Positions 32,585 to 43,622 of a DNA stretch of 64,000 nt are shown here, one piece after another (within the stretch, counting starts at the first letter, position 1; every line of letters starts with the position of its first letter). The notes below the pieces were generated by a model, which saw only the letters and a program-made list of their open reading frames with translations, ran no database searches and was not told the DNA's origin. Source of the stretch: Tenodera sinensis (lineage: Eukaryota; Arthropoda; Insecta; Mantodea; Mantidae); NCBI GenBank assembly GCA_030765045.1, contig CM060961.1, forward strand, positions 35,283,305 through 35,347,304, read 5' to 3'. A program made the translations under genes and the position numbers.

Positions 32585-33331
32585 TTTACTGTAAGTAGGG
32601 CAAGTATTATATTCCACCCGAAAATTTAATGTCGATATTTCACCTGAAATACATGTTTTGAAATCACCTGAATCCAAAAAAGGTCCGCGTGTGTGTGTGT
32701 GTGTGTGTGTCAGTCTGTGGACAGCATAATTAAAAGATGAAGTCCTTTAAAAACTAAACTTGGTATTAAAGTATTAAAGTTTAATGTCTTTTAACGATGC
32801 GACACGAAGAATTTGAAGAAAATAGCTCCACCCTAAACTATCTTTTACATGGAAGAGTTTTCGAAAATTTTGACAAATGAAACGTATATCTTGAATTTTC
32901 TGTTTATAACCCCTATAGTCGTATTTACTCTGGACGACTTTTGCATAACTGGTAAACCGTTAGAGATACACCAAAGTATACTATACAAAAAATGTAGATC
33001 TTATTAAAATACACAATTTATGTCTGAGTAAATGTTCTTGTAGGGTGAACCATTTCGGAGATATTCCTTGTTATGTCTGTGAGTTTCGGAAAACTTGAAA
33101 CTTTCATGAAACGGGTCATCGTTGTTCATTTTTTTATATGTTAAGTGTGCAAAGAGAACAGAATCTCATTTGACTATCGCTCAAAGCGTAGTGTATTCTA
33201 ATATTCCCCTTGCACCTACAAGGAAATAAGCGATAAGATAATTTGTACAAATGTTTATCTTCACACGAAGAAGATGTAGGAATAAGAGTTTGTAGGAATT
33301 GTTAGTGAGTGTAACTCATCAGATTTTTTAT
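32585..33331 (-). mobile_element. family M, near full-length copy with internal deletion
   Basis: It starts TTTCTTTACTGTAAGTAGG and ends GTGTAACTCATCAGATTTTT. The GT tract is at 32688-32711. A block after TTTTCGAAAATTTTGA is missing relative to other copies. Confidence 0.75.
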
Positions 33332-33332
33332 T

Positions 33333-33920
33333 ATTGTTTATAACTCTCCCGCAAGTCTTGCATGAAAAACAACGCATGCTCTATTACACCCACATGTGAG
33401 CTTGCAGTTAGATTTAAGGTCACTGTACAAATAACTTCATTTAGAGGTTAGGAAATAATGATGAAATAAAAAAGTGATATTTGTTATTCATGACAAGTGT
33501 TTCAAATTGCTATGTACCATCAAGGGCGCCATATTAAGAGTTGGGCTTGCTACTAATACGGTGCTTGTTTGCCGAGGTTGTTTGCTATTGAAGCTACTAG
33601 CTGTTCTACGATAAAGCAAAGAATTCTGTGGTTCGGAGGTGCAGAAGCCTGCCTTATAGTGCAAGATTTAGGACTATTACAAATAAAGTACTTCTTTCTC
33701 GCCCTTTGTATGCACTACTAGTGCCATCTGTTGTAGTTCATGCTAATGCTCTGTAAGTGCGCCACCTGCTCGAGGGAGCCTGGCCTAGCCTGGCCATATT
33801 AGGAAGGGCGCCATATATGGGTATTTTACCTTACTTAGTCCAGATATTTGCAGAGTTTGGTCTTTTAGAGCATAGAAACTTGCATTATGTATATTTAAGA
33901 AATTTTCTGCTTAATCAAGC
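33333..33920. other. unannotated stretch
   Basis: No gene or repeat recognised. Confidence 0.35.
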
Positions 33921-33924
33921 ATAT

Positions 33925-34580
33925 ACAGTTGAATCTGCTTTATACGTAACCCAGTTTACACGTAGATCTTTGTAGGTTCCGGTAACATGTAATTTAGAAC
34001 GTGTTAATAAAACCCTATTTATACGTAATGGACTCAAATTTCGCTGAAACAACACTGAGTTTTAGGTCATTATAATGAGTATACGGCATACATTATCTTA
34101 AAATTGAAGACCCAACCTGAGCGGGCGGCTGTCGGCACGACAATGTCGTAGCAACAAACGAGAACTAAACAAAAATTTTCGGTATCTGGTGTTTACTGTT
34201 GAACAGCGGCTTTGTCTTTCAGTTCTCAGCTGTTTTTAATCAGCCATGGAGAACAAACAAACAAAAAAAAAAAACAAACAAAAAAAAATGGTACGCACTA
34301 GATCAGAAAGTAAAATTCATACGAGAGATGGAACTTAATCCACACAAAAGCAAAACCGAATTTGTTCCAGACTTAGCTTGTACCACGCTACGTATCTGCA
34401 ACAAAATTAGATGTAGGTGCAAGAAAAGTGAAACAAGCGAAATTAACTCATTTCTGAAGGGTCAAGTTCAAAATAGTGTCACCGCGCCCTCCACATCTAA
34501 TTGCCGACAACAGCAGTGTCACCCATCGCATTATTGTCGGCACTACCGCAAAGGAGCCGAAGGAAAGAGATAGAGAATGG
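33925..34580 (+). mobile_element. 5' part of a Tigger/pogo-like DNA transposon
   Basis: After ATATA the sequence starts CAGTTGAATCTGCTTTATAC, a pogo/Tigger-style CAG terminus next to TA. The frame at 34199-34573 then shows WYALDQKVKFIREMELNPHK, SKTEFVPDLACTTLRICNKI. This matches the N-terminal helix-turn-helix of Tigger/CENP-B-like transposases: LD-KVK-I-E, then K-KTE-A-DL---TL--I-K. An A-rich stretch precedes it. The catalytic domain and the 3' terminus are not found; the probable LTR downstream seems to have interrupted or replaced them. Confidence 0.65.
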
Positions 34581-34700
34581 CCGCATTGTTGGGGCGCTTG
34601 CCGAAAGAGAGAAAAGGATAGAGGCTACTGGGATCTTCTACTTTGTATCTCACCGCAGTAAGTGAACGTTCCTGAAGCTTCCAGAATAGTGCCTGGGAGA

Positions 34701-34708
34701 TATAAATA
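34701..34708 (+). promoter_or_regulatory. TATA box of the probable solo LTR
   Basis: TATAAATA lies about 35 bases upstream of the tandem units, the usual LTR promoter position. Confidence 0.5.
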
Positions 34709-34739
34709 GCGGTAAAGTGCGACAGAAGGGTTAGTCAGA

Positions 34740-34822
34740 CGTATGTGAAGGGAGTAGTCGTGCCGACGGAGAGGACAGGCGTATGTGAAGGTTGAGTAGT
34801 CGTGCCGACGGAGAAGGGACAG
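34740..34822 (+). repeat. two tandem 40-43 bp units in the LTR
   Basis: Each unit holds CGTATGTGAAGG, AGTAGTCGTGCCGACGGAGA and GGACAG with a few differences. They lie just downstream of the TATA box. Confidence 0.85.
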
Positions 34823-34985
34823 TCTTTGTGTTACGAGTTCGGAGCCGTGCTGTTGGAGAATCGGAAAAGACTTTCTTGTTGTTGCAACGAGTGTAAAAAG
34901 TTACTGTTTACGGAAATAAAAGTGTTTCTTTATCTCGACTACATCTGTCTACTTTACTTCACATCCACCAAAAAAAAGTCACAAT

Positions 34986-35397
34986 AATGTTTTCTTCATA
35001 CATTGCTTTGTTGTTTATGAAATTTTACACATTAAGCCCAATGTATTGCTGTTTTTGTCGTTTCAAGAATCAGAAGTACAGAAAGCTTTCTCTGGACGGA
35101 AGTTCACAAACAGACTGCGTGCCATGCATTGATACATATCGTCAGATATTTTGAGAATAGTGGAGAAGAATAATTATAAGGAATTGCCAACAAGCACGCT
35201 ATTTCAGGGAGGTGCGCAGTTGAGTATAGAGCCACTTAGTTACAATTCATAATAGGAAAGGACTTATACGTGCAATCAGATAAATCGGCAACGCGTTTTG
35301 CTGTCGCGAGCCGGAGACTCCAGTCTCCGCTATGGCGCCGTTTACCTTCCGAGAACTCAAAACTCTCACCAAATCATGTTCGTAATAATGTCACGTT
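34986..35397. other. unannotated stretch
   Basis: No feature recognised. Confidence 0.35.
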
Positions 35398-35538
35398 AGC
35401 AAGGAAATAAGCAATAAGATAATTAATCTGTACAAATGTTTATCTCAACTAACACGAATATATAGTAATAAGAGTTTGTAAGAATGGTTAGTACAAGAGT
35501 AGAGAAAGTCATGTGAGTACAACACATCAGATTTTTTT
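35398..35538 (-). mobile_element. family M, terminal fragment
   Basis: Only the last 140 bases of the family are present (AAGGAAATAAGCAATAAGAT to ACACATCAGATTTTTTT). Confidence 0.75.
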
Positions 35539-35565
35539 CATTGAAACACGGAATACTAGTGACTT

Positions 35566-35945
35566 CATGGAGCAGGGTACCTCAGTTAGTAATGTATGTC
35601 CTTATTCACAAGGTCGTGGCTTCGATCGCCGTCGACAGACACAGGACTTGGGTTTTTAGTTTTCCTGCGGATTCCTTTGCTTCCCTTCTTCATTTCCGTC
35701 CTTTGTCAGCGCTGTGGTTGCCTTGCAGAATTCTTCTTCCCTGACCCCACTTGAAACAGCTGAGTGCTTCTTTGGGTGGCAGTGAAGAGCTTCAGTGGCG
35801 CGGCAGGAAGTTAACTTTAGAACTGTAGAACTGTTAGGAACTTCTCCAGGTTTCTGTGATCTGCTCTGTAGGCCTGCGTGCCCCCCCCCCCCCCCCGGGA
35901 GTAGGGTGGTAGCTCGAAAGAGATCCTCACTGGGGGGCATTGGAC
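35566..35945 (+). mobile_element. possible tRNA-derived SINE
   Basis: An A-box-like GGTACCTCAGTTAGTAATG and a B-box-like CGTGGCTTCGATCGC stand 35 bases apart at its start. A run of 16 C (about 35881-35896) lies near its end. Confidence 0.45.
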
Positions 35946-36264
35946 GAAATGTTCCTTCTATCTTCTATTAGCTAATTGAGGCATTTTCATCTCACCAAGG
36001 TTGTCTATTAAAACCACGCCTTTAGCCAAAAGAAAGTGTGGCTGTCAGAGAAACGGAAATTGTATGAATAGCACCAATAATAAGTGTTCTGTTATGAGAT
36101 AGAGCTTTTGGTAAACAAATCAGAGCTCCAATTTTCCACTTCAATGCCATTCATCATTGTTCAGTTGTTATTTTTAGTTCACATTACAACACGTGCCAAT
36201 TATTTTCCTTTCTATAGAAGGTAACTACATTACTTGGAATTCTTCCTGGGTCGTAGTTGAATAC

Positions 36265-36345
36265 GGTCGACAGAAATAGAATTCCTGAGATTTATAGCAG
36301 GATATACAAAACTGGACAGAAAGACCAATGTAAGTATTCGTAACC
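36265..36345 (+). pseudogene. short non-LTR retrotransposon C-terminal relic
   Basis: In one frame: EIEFLRFIAGYTKLDRKTNV then SIRN. The FLRxxAGYTxxDRxxNxxIR block lies downstream of the YGSE box in RTE/CR1-like ORF2. It is cut off by the triplet repeat that follows. Confidence 0.6.
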
Positions 36346-36352
36346 GGAAGTA

Positions 36353-36416
36353 GTAATAGTAGTAGTAGTAGAAGAAGAAGAAGAAGAAGAAGAAGAAGAA
36401 GAAGAAGAAGAAGATA
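36353..36416. repeat. TAG/AGA trinucleotide microsatellite
   Basis: AGT/TAG units pass into about 16 AGA units. Confidence 0.9.
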
Positions 36417-36419
36417 TAG

Positions 36420-37900
36420 TTGAAGCTGGTATCATCCCGAAGAAAAAAACCTTGAAAACTACCTTAGTAGCATTCTCAGCTCATTCCCAAGTATGTTTAT
36501 CAATACGTGGACAGTTATTTTATTACACTAAATGCTGAGGGTTGAAAGAATAAACAAGACGAAAGGTCATTAATAGTTTGATAAAAAACAAAGTCTAATA
36601 TGTACACAGGAATATTGTAATAATTGACACTGCTAATCTGCAATGGTGTGCTTGCAGTAATTGAATCGATCGATATGCATAAGCGGGCGCTACTGTGTTT
36701 GTTTAAGTCAGGCAGAATAACTGCTGAATAGAGGAAGATAGGAATTTCATGCTCCAATAGTTTCCTTAATATGTACCTATGCATTTTTAGCGGATACGGC
36801 CTTTATTAATGTCTTTCATAATACCTATGCACACAAATGCAGGCATATAAACAACATTGTAACAAAATTAAATGTCACATCTCTCTCTCTCCCCTGGTAC
36901 CAGTTTGCCAAAATGACAACTTACTTCTTCGGTCAGTTTCTACACAAAAATATAGTTCTGTTTTGCCGTTAACATGTTGACTGACACTGTTTTCTGTCTT
37001 TCAGTTCTCTCTGTCTAATAAACTGTTGGCTTCGATGGTCGTTGTCTGTTATATAGCAAATAATGTACGAAGATACCCTTGATATCGAAATTATAGATTA
37101 AGAAATTCAGTCATTTAAAATAGAATTAATAAGAAAACAATGAGAATATTAATCATCCATAAAGAATTAATGTAGAAAATGAGTGTATGAACTTTAGCCT
37201 TGCGTATTGCAAGGCAAAGCGACCAGGCTGTCGAGCGCTGCAATCACCTGTTATCTTGTTTACTAGCACGGTGAAATATTAGTAACTTGGCGTACAGTCA
37301 GTAAATGATACAAGTGAACAATCTCTCGCGCCTGCCGATATATGAGACGTGGGTGCCCTGAAGACATGGTTGTATCTGAACAGAGTTTACATTCCCTGTA
37401 ACCCCTTGTAAGTGAGATAAGCTCGCGTACGCTACTCGGCAGTTGCACATTTTTTCCGATACGCTACGTATAAGGCGTACGGTATTCTATAACAAATTTG
37501 AAGCCCAATCAGCCTAATAATGTCTCAGAGTTCTTTGATTCAGTCCCTTGCCGCCGATAGAATATTGAGATTTCTCTACCTGGGTATGCGTGGATTCTGT
37601 TTAGAAAGAATGACCGTAATTATTGTGGTAAAATTTTTAATACATATTTCCAATCTTTTCACTATTTGTACTAGACGTTACCGACCTCTGTAGATTATAA
37701 AATAGCTCACGGGTCAAATAAAGCTGTACCCGTATTTAAAAATTTAAAAATATGCTACATTATAAGTATTATGAGATAAACCTGCATCCATTGGTCTTAA
37801 ATGTATCCCACCCCAGAGAATATGTTCACGATATCTTCACTTTGACTGACGAGGCAAAGTGTGATTCTCATCTGAACTAAAGTGACGCTACCAAAGAAAA
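36420..37900. other. unannotated stretch
   Basis: About 1.5 kb without a recognisable gene, RNA or repeat. Confidence 0.35.
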
Positions 37901-37904
37901 AACA

Positions 37905-38185
37905 CCGGCGTGGGGATTTTCTTCCCCTAGGAGAACTGGTCTTGGGTGCACTCAGCCTCGTTAGGTCCCTGAGGGGCCAACTTACGAGCTACTTGATTGA
38001 GAACTAGCGGGCCTGGTCGAGAAGACCGCATAATAGGCTGGGAGGGACCGAAGCGCTGACCACATCCCGCCTACAGCACTGCACCCCACTAATGACAACT
38101 GTGGTGGGCAGAGGTGGGGGCCGTAGCGGTCGGGCGGGAGGCCCCGGCCCGGATGACTGTTGTGCCACGGTGTTACAGTTACCCC
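37905..38185 (+). repeat. dispersed GC-rich repeat D, copy 1
   Basis: The segment ends with CCCCACTAATGACAACTG and then GGGCAGAGGTGGGGGCC, GCCCGGATGACTGTTG. It aligns in order with 46262-46365. It is markedly GC-richer than its flanks and not coding. Confidence 0.55.
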
Positions 38186-38574
38186 CTTTTTAGTTCGTTT
38201 TCTTTATTCTTTTATTGACAATCATTTTATTTATTATTTTAAATTATATATTAATTGAATAATTATCTATATACAATTTCGTATTAGTTTTATAAACTTC
38301 ATGATCAGCAACGACTCATTGGAAACATTCGTTAAAAAGTAATTGTAACGATGTGTCATTCTTTCTCAACACAAAATCCTTGTATACCCTGGGAGGGGAG
38401 TCTCAGGAGGCGGAATCAACAGAGGAATTCAAGACATTGCCGTGTTATAGGGCTCACTAGTGCCCAAACGACCGACCATCGCACCAGCAACGTGTGACAT
38501 TGTTGCTTCAAACGGCCCCACATTGTTGCTTTAAACTGCTGCTCTCGTACCAAAACGCATAGCTCTGCTATACA

Positions 38575-38665
38575 TGCTGAGGCTTTCACGGCCGGCCTTA
38601 GTCCAATAGAACGTAATTTCCGGGCTTGTAGGCTGGAAACTACGTTCTATTGCATAGCTCGGCAT
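38575..38665 (-). mobile_element. second Penelope-like terminal fragment with hairpin
   Basis: On the minus strand it reads CCTACAAGCCCGGAAATTA and then GGCCGGCCGTGAAAGCCT, matching the order in the 29835-30078 insertion. CAATAGAACGTAATTTCC and GGAAACTACGTTCTATTG (about 38612-38660) form an 18-bp inverted repeat with one mismatch around a 13-base loop. Confidence 0.5.
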
Positions 38666-38669
38666 TAAA

Positions 38670-40790
38670 TTGTCGCAATAACGTGATGCCACCGTAATCA
38701 CCGACAAACATAATTTTCTCAGTTGTGAGCCGACAGTTACCTCCCTTTTTGATCTTAACTCTAAGATCTTGCTTGGCTCGGGTCTGAGTACTACTTCGGT
38801 GTACCTGGCGGCCGCCATCCGAGCTTTTTTAAGTAGTAGCTTGTTCGGGAAAAGTCAGTGTTGTACTGGCAACCCCTTGACCAACTAAGATTTCTTTGGC
38901 AATTTATGCCGTTACGACTTCTAATTTATCTTGGCTTTTCTGATCCCTCTGTGGACGTGCTCACCAGTTAAGGTTATCAGAACCAAAGGGGGCACAGTTG
39001 TAGCATTATGCCATTTTATATTTCCGTAGCTTTAGCATTTCTATAATTTTACTGCTTTGAAAATTCAGTTATTATAGTTATGGTTGAAGCATTTTATGTC
39101 ACTCGATTGACTGCTTCTTATTATGGGTGCCTACGGCTGCTCACGCATGAGTCTTAATCTCGGGTATCCGTGGTGGTTACAGAGAGCGACATTGTAGTTT
39201 TGTTAGAACTTTATTTGTTTTATTTTTATACGTTTAAGTTTTGCTGAACAATTTTAAATAAAATAAAATATGCAGTTTAACGTAACCGCTGGAACGGACT
39301 GTCACCGTGTTGCTTACATGTATCTCACCCTCGTAACGATGCCTGTCTCCTACTGTCTCAGTCATTATCCTTTTAGCTTCCCAAACATCCATAATGGCCC
39401 TCACTTCATTAAGTCAAGACTTTGCCCTCTGACGAAACCCCTCGGGTTTCCGATACTTTGTAAAATACAATAGCAGGCTCCTTTTCTTTATGTTGAAGAC
39501 CTTGCCAAACTAATCGTTTACCTTAATGTTTGGGACGTTCGCTAATGATCCTCGGTAGTGCCTTTTTGGCATCCCTTCACCTGTGGTACATATTCTTAAC
39601 CCTTTGCTATTAATGGATTTTGTAACTTTGATATATTTCGTACATAAGCGCTATACAAAAAACTGCTACATGGTTGAATATATACGGTTGGGTTTAATAT
39701 TTAGGTGTCTCTGTTATGGGTTGTTTAACGCTCCGATTGAATTATGCATCGGAACAACCGTTGCAAAAGTGGCGTGTTCGACGTCCGCTTAAAAATAATT
39801 TTGTCGTCTAAACTGGCCCTTATTAGTGTAACTTTCAAATCAGTGTGGTTTTCATGTGTAAGAATATATCTTAATTTTGCTTGAATAAACCTACTACAGG
39901 TCATCCCACGGTAAGCATTGTAATGGGGGGATCCTCCTACTTGTGGTAGGCTCGCCGACAACCCCTTCCTCTCATGATCCGACCTTCCACCTATATTGCC
40001 TTTATACGGAAGAATTCGTGACGAGAAACAGGGACAAAACATTATAGATGAAGTATTGAAGGAAAAAAAATTGGAAGTATTTAAGTCTGGTGCTTTGATT
40101 GACTAACACTAAATGTAAGATGAATCCACGCTGATAAGCCTGTTATTCCTCTAAATAAGTAGATTCATTTACTTGATAGCTCTTGTAGGCCGGTGTAGGA
40201 AACATCCCTCTACTCGGGAGCAGCACAAAGTATCTATTGTAGAATCATGGCAGTGTAGAGGAAAAGGTTTATCGGCAGAGATAAAATCCAACGGACTGAT
40301 GGGGTTTCCTGCAAACATATTGAATTTGACAGTGCCAGCTGAGTGGAAATCGATATAGACACCCAAATATTTGATGCTGTAAGAAACAGGAAGCAGTTTA
40401 CCGTGCAAAGCGATTCCCAATGACAGAGCACGAAAAAATGTGGGAAGGTGAGATTTGTCAGAAAGTGATACGTATTCTCCAGAAGTCTCCAACATTTTTG
40501 GGTATTGGTCTGACAGAACAGATAATGATATGTGGGCAGCGCTGTTCATTTGTTACAATTTGATGTTTATTATTTTAAATCGAAGACTTGTACTAGACAT
40601 AATAGTCGTAGGTGATTAATTTCGTAATTGCCCACGTTACTCCTGCACATTTACCGCACCTGGTCGCTCGGTTAATCGTTACGTTATTCAAGTGGTTAAA
40701 CGTGCTGGCTTCTGATTGGACGTAGCATTAATGACGTCAGAATAACGTTTAACGGAGATATCTGATCAGGGTGCGTAAACATCCTAATGT
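38670..40790. other. unannotated stretch
   Basis: About 2.1 kb with no recognised gene or repeat. Confidence 0.35.
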
Positions 40791-40794
40791 CGAG

Positions 40795-40823
40795 CAAGAC
40801 AATATCCTAAGGATATTGTCTTG
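40795..40823. repeat. perfect 13-bp hairpin with 3-base loop
   Basis: CAAGACAATATCC, TAA, GGATATTGTCTTG. It is a perfect short inverted repeat in unannotated DNA. Confidence 0.9.
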
Positions 40824-41269
40824 ACAACGGATAAAATAATTTTCTAAACTCTCTTACAATGTAGTGTTCAGGTAAGGTGGATGTTATTTCTTAATAACGC
40901 CACAAAATATTATAAATTAAATTACTTCGGACGTGCCAAGGGAATGTGAAGTACGAGGAAAGCGACGTCATCAGATAAAGATACGTTGACTGTAATAATT
41001 GATAAACCTGAGAATAAATGCTGATATATTTCAATGGAGTTCAATAGATACTTTGTTCACTAAGTGCGACCCGAGGTAATAGAGAATTCTTCATTGTTGT
41101 ACCGACTGATCGCCGGGACAGGATTAAACGACGAACCTAAAATCATACTGCTTAAAAAAACCGCACCAAATGGCTTGACCAAACGCGTGACATTCCATCT
41201 ACATAAAATACAGTATCAAATCAATAAGAAATATATCGGCAGTGGTAAAGTCCACAAAAAATGCTGTAT

Positions 41270-41515
41270 TTAGTTTTACCAGCTATGCAAAAGTCATCCA
41301 GAATGAAGAAGAATATTCCTGGAAAATTCAAGATATTCATTTCATGGATCAGGAAAATATCTTAAACATCTGTTTTAGTCAAAATCATTAGAATTAATAG
41401 TTAATGAAATGCAAGGTTTTGAAAAAATAAAGGATAGTTTGGGTTGAGGCAGGATTTTATGCGCAATTGTCATATGATACTTTGAAAGATGGAGAAATTT
41501 ATTACCAAGTTTGGT
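41270..41515 (+). mobile_element. family M, degenerate internal fragment
   Basis: ATGCAAAAGTCATCCAGAAT, then GAAAATTCAAGATATTCATT, match the middle of the family. The fragment ends at a run of A. Confidence 0.6.
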
Positions 41516-41521
41516 ATTGGA

Positions 41522-41551
41522 GGAAAAAAAAAAAAAAAAAAAAAAAAAAAC
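41522..41551. repeat. poly(A) run of about 28
   Basis: Lies between the family M fragment and the minus-strand tRNA-like sequence, so it may be the A tail, read as A on the plus strand, of a plus-oriented insertion. Confidence 0.8.
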
Positions 41552-41564
41552 AACCTTACCCGGA

Positions 41565-41645
41565 TAACTTACCCTAAGCGAGATTGGAACTCACCTGTTG
41601 AACGTGAGGCAGATACGCTAACCATCACGCTACAGAGGCGGGCCT
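41565..41645 (-). mobile_element. tRNA-like SINE head or tRNA pseudogene
   Basis: On the minus strand: CTCTGTAGCGTGATGGTTAG (A-box-like), then CAGGTGAGTTCCAATCTCGC (B-box-like, diverged). Confidence 0.45.
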
Positions 41646-42741
41646 AAATGGATAGAGGTAGAGGTAAAGGTACAGTTTAGACGGAGGGGATTCCACACTG
41701 AGGTAAGTGTCGAGTGTATTGTACGTCATACACGGGGAAGATGGGATAAAATGAGAGTACTCTATGGGTGTAGGGGAACCCAGGCGAATAACGCGAGCCA
41801 GCATGAGGGTCCCTAACGTGTGCTGCATACTCTTCATTTCGAACCAGGGTTTACCAAGCAGCCATCAGTCTCATGGATTTCGACAGCGAACCACCCCGCC
41901 AGGCAGGCGACTAGAAATCCAACTACCGGTCAAAAACAGCAGCTACAGTTTGCAATGCCCTCATACCGACCCTGAAAGTTGCAATTGGATTGAAGATGAA
42001 ATAAAATGAAAGCATAGGAAATATGTGGTGACCTAGGAAAAACTCCAACTTTCAGGAAGTTTGGTTGTTGCGTAGACAAATATATTCGAATGTAAGAAAT
42101 CAGATGTTACGATTAACACAGCAAAAGGCAATATGGTTTGTAAGTATGTATTGATTCGCAGTAACAAAACCAGCGACACAAACTCGTTTAGCAAGTCAAT
42201 GTGCTGAGTGTCTGCTTCAGAAGTGTCTGTTTTACTCCTGCGAGGCACTGAGGTCAGTTGTAGCGTGTGTTTCAACAACGATGGAAATTGGATTGTATGC
42301 ATTTGTAACGATACTACAACTCTATTCTCGGGGGACTCTAGATGCACGTGCCCCTAATTTAGGTAACCAGTCGGTCGTTAATTTCCTCTCGCTACCTATA
42401 TTGTATTTCATTTAACACCCGCTGTAACGCTGGCGACTTCCTCTTCCACTCAAAATTACGAACAGTTTCGCCTTATTGTCAGACCATCAGACAGTAACAC
42501 ACTTGCAGAGTCGCAGAACGTGTTTGCGTGCTATGTATATACCGGGTGGAAGGGGAAGTCATTACATTAATATAACCAGTGGTAGATCTTGTTATTTGGA
42601 ACACATTTTGTATCTTACGTTTTTGTCTCTGACAATTTCCTAGAATTATGGAGAATTATATTAGTTTTCTCAAAAACAAGCTGGCAACCCACTTTCGCTA
42701 GCTTATTATATAAACAAACTTCCTAACGGTGCGTCTTGAGA

Positions 42742-42749
42742 ACATAAAC
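42742..42749. repeat. 8-bp target duplication of hAT element (left)
   Basis: ACATAAAC, identical to 43615-43622. Confidence 0.88.
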
Positions 42750-43614
42750 CAGGGGAAGACAGGTAACGCTGCTGTGACGTCAGCCCACTGAGCACACATG
42801 CTCCCAGAGCAAGCCAGTTGAACGTGTGACGTCACAGCGGGCAACAGGAAATAGGATACGGGACATCGTAATCTTAATGCTGACTGTTTCAATTACGGAA
42901 TAGTCACAGATTATAAAGAATTACACTTCGGCTTTATGCTATACATATAAATTCTAGTTTATGTGAACAGTCATGTTATAACGCAAATAGAACAGAAATT
43001 ATAACTATTTCGTCTGAGCTAGACGAGAGCTATACAGAACAATTAGGTGGATATTTTCCGACATTTGCCATTTCGCTTTTTTTTAACTAGTTTGTCAATG
43101 TTAGGGCGTAATGTACGACACATTTGTAACCGAAGACTGCATGTTAGATTGTGATCTGACAATATGCTTCGGGATTTTGACTTAGAAGGGTTCATAATAG
43201 AAAAGAATTTTTCGCACACATACGTTGAACCAAACATACATAAAATCCGTGCAACAAGGGCATATAACCTCAGAAATCTGTTTTGAGGAACATTCTTATA
43301 ACAATCAGCCAAGTCTTCCTTGTGTTTATATTTGTCCTTCAGCAAATCGTCGCAATTTATCAATTCAATTTGCAACCTGCTAGAAACATTGTTAACATCC
43401 AATGAATACGGGGTCGCAAAGTTCTGAAACGCACTTGACAATGTTTCTACATCTTGAAGCCTGGTCTCAAACTGGTGTGAAACACGGGGAACTGAACACA
43501 TGCGCCGCTGATCTAGGCAGCCTAGCAATACACTGCTCTCGCCTGACGTCACACGAACGTACAAGCTGGCTCTTCGTTTAAATACGTCACACGGCCCGAA
43601 GTTGTCTTCCCCTG
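42750..43614 (-). mobile_element. internally deleted hAT transposon with exact target duplication
   Basis: An 865-bp element with 12-bp terminal inverted repeats, CAGGGGAAGACA and TGTCTTCCCCTG, flanked by an exact 8-bp duplication as is diagnostic for hAT. Subterminal GTGACGT motifs recur near both ends: GCTGTGACGTCAG (42771-42783), GTGTGACGTCAC (42824-42835), CTGACGTCACAC (43543-43554) and TACGTCACAC (43583-43592). The interior retains only the transposase C-terminus on the minus strand, so this is a non-autonomous derivative. Confidence 0.9.
43043..43499 (-). pseudogene. hAT transposase C-terminal domain (GTF2IRD2/ZBED-like group)
   Basis: The minus-strand frame reads RLQDVETLSSAFQNFATPYS, then LQIELINCDDLLKDKYK, then LFLRLY-type helices, MFGSTYVCEKFFSIMNPSKS and LRPNIDKLVKK. 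GSTYVCEKFFSIMN followed by KSKSRSILSDHNL is the hAT dimerisation region. It runs uninterrupted to its stop at 43043, so the C-terminus is complete while the catalytic core is absent. The open frame formally extends to 43669, but bases above 43614 lie outside the element, so that upstream Met is spurious. CACACCAG just before TTTGAGACC on the sense strand resembles a splice acceptor, so this may be the final exon of the parent gene. Confidence 0.8.
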
Positions 43615-43622
43615 ACATAAAC
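43615..43622. repeat. 8-bp target duplication of hAT element (right)
   Basis: ACATAAAC, identical to 42742-42749. Confidence 0.88.

Larger units (their letters stand above)
34588..34985 (+). mobile_element. probable solo LTR
   Basis: The segment has LTR architecture: a TG start (TGTTGGGGCGCTTG), a TATA box (34701-34708), two tandem units of about 41 bp (34740-34779 and 34780-34822, sharing AGTAGTCGTGCCGACGGAGA) and an AATAAA signal (34915-34920). A T-rich stretch and a CA-type end follow. No gag or pol sequence adjoins, so it is a solo LTR. The exact ends and target duplication are not resolved. Confidence 0.55.

Noticed and set aside
35656..35940. 94-codon minus-strand frame
   Set aside because: Runs through a C homopolymer and the body of a SINE-like sequence; no recognisable domain.
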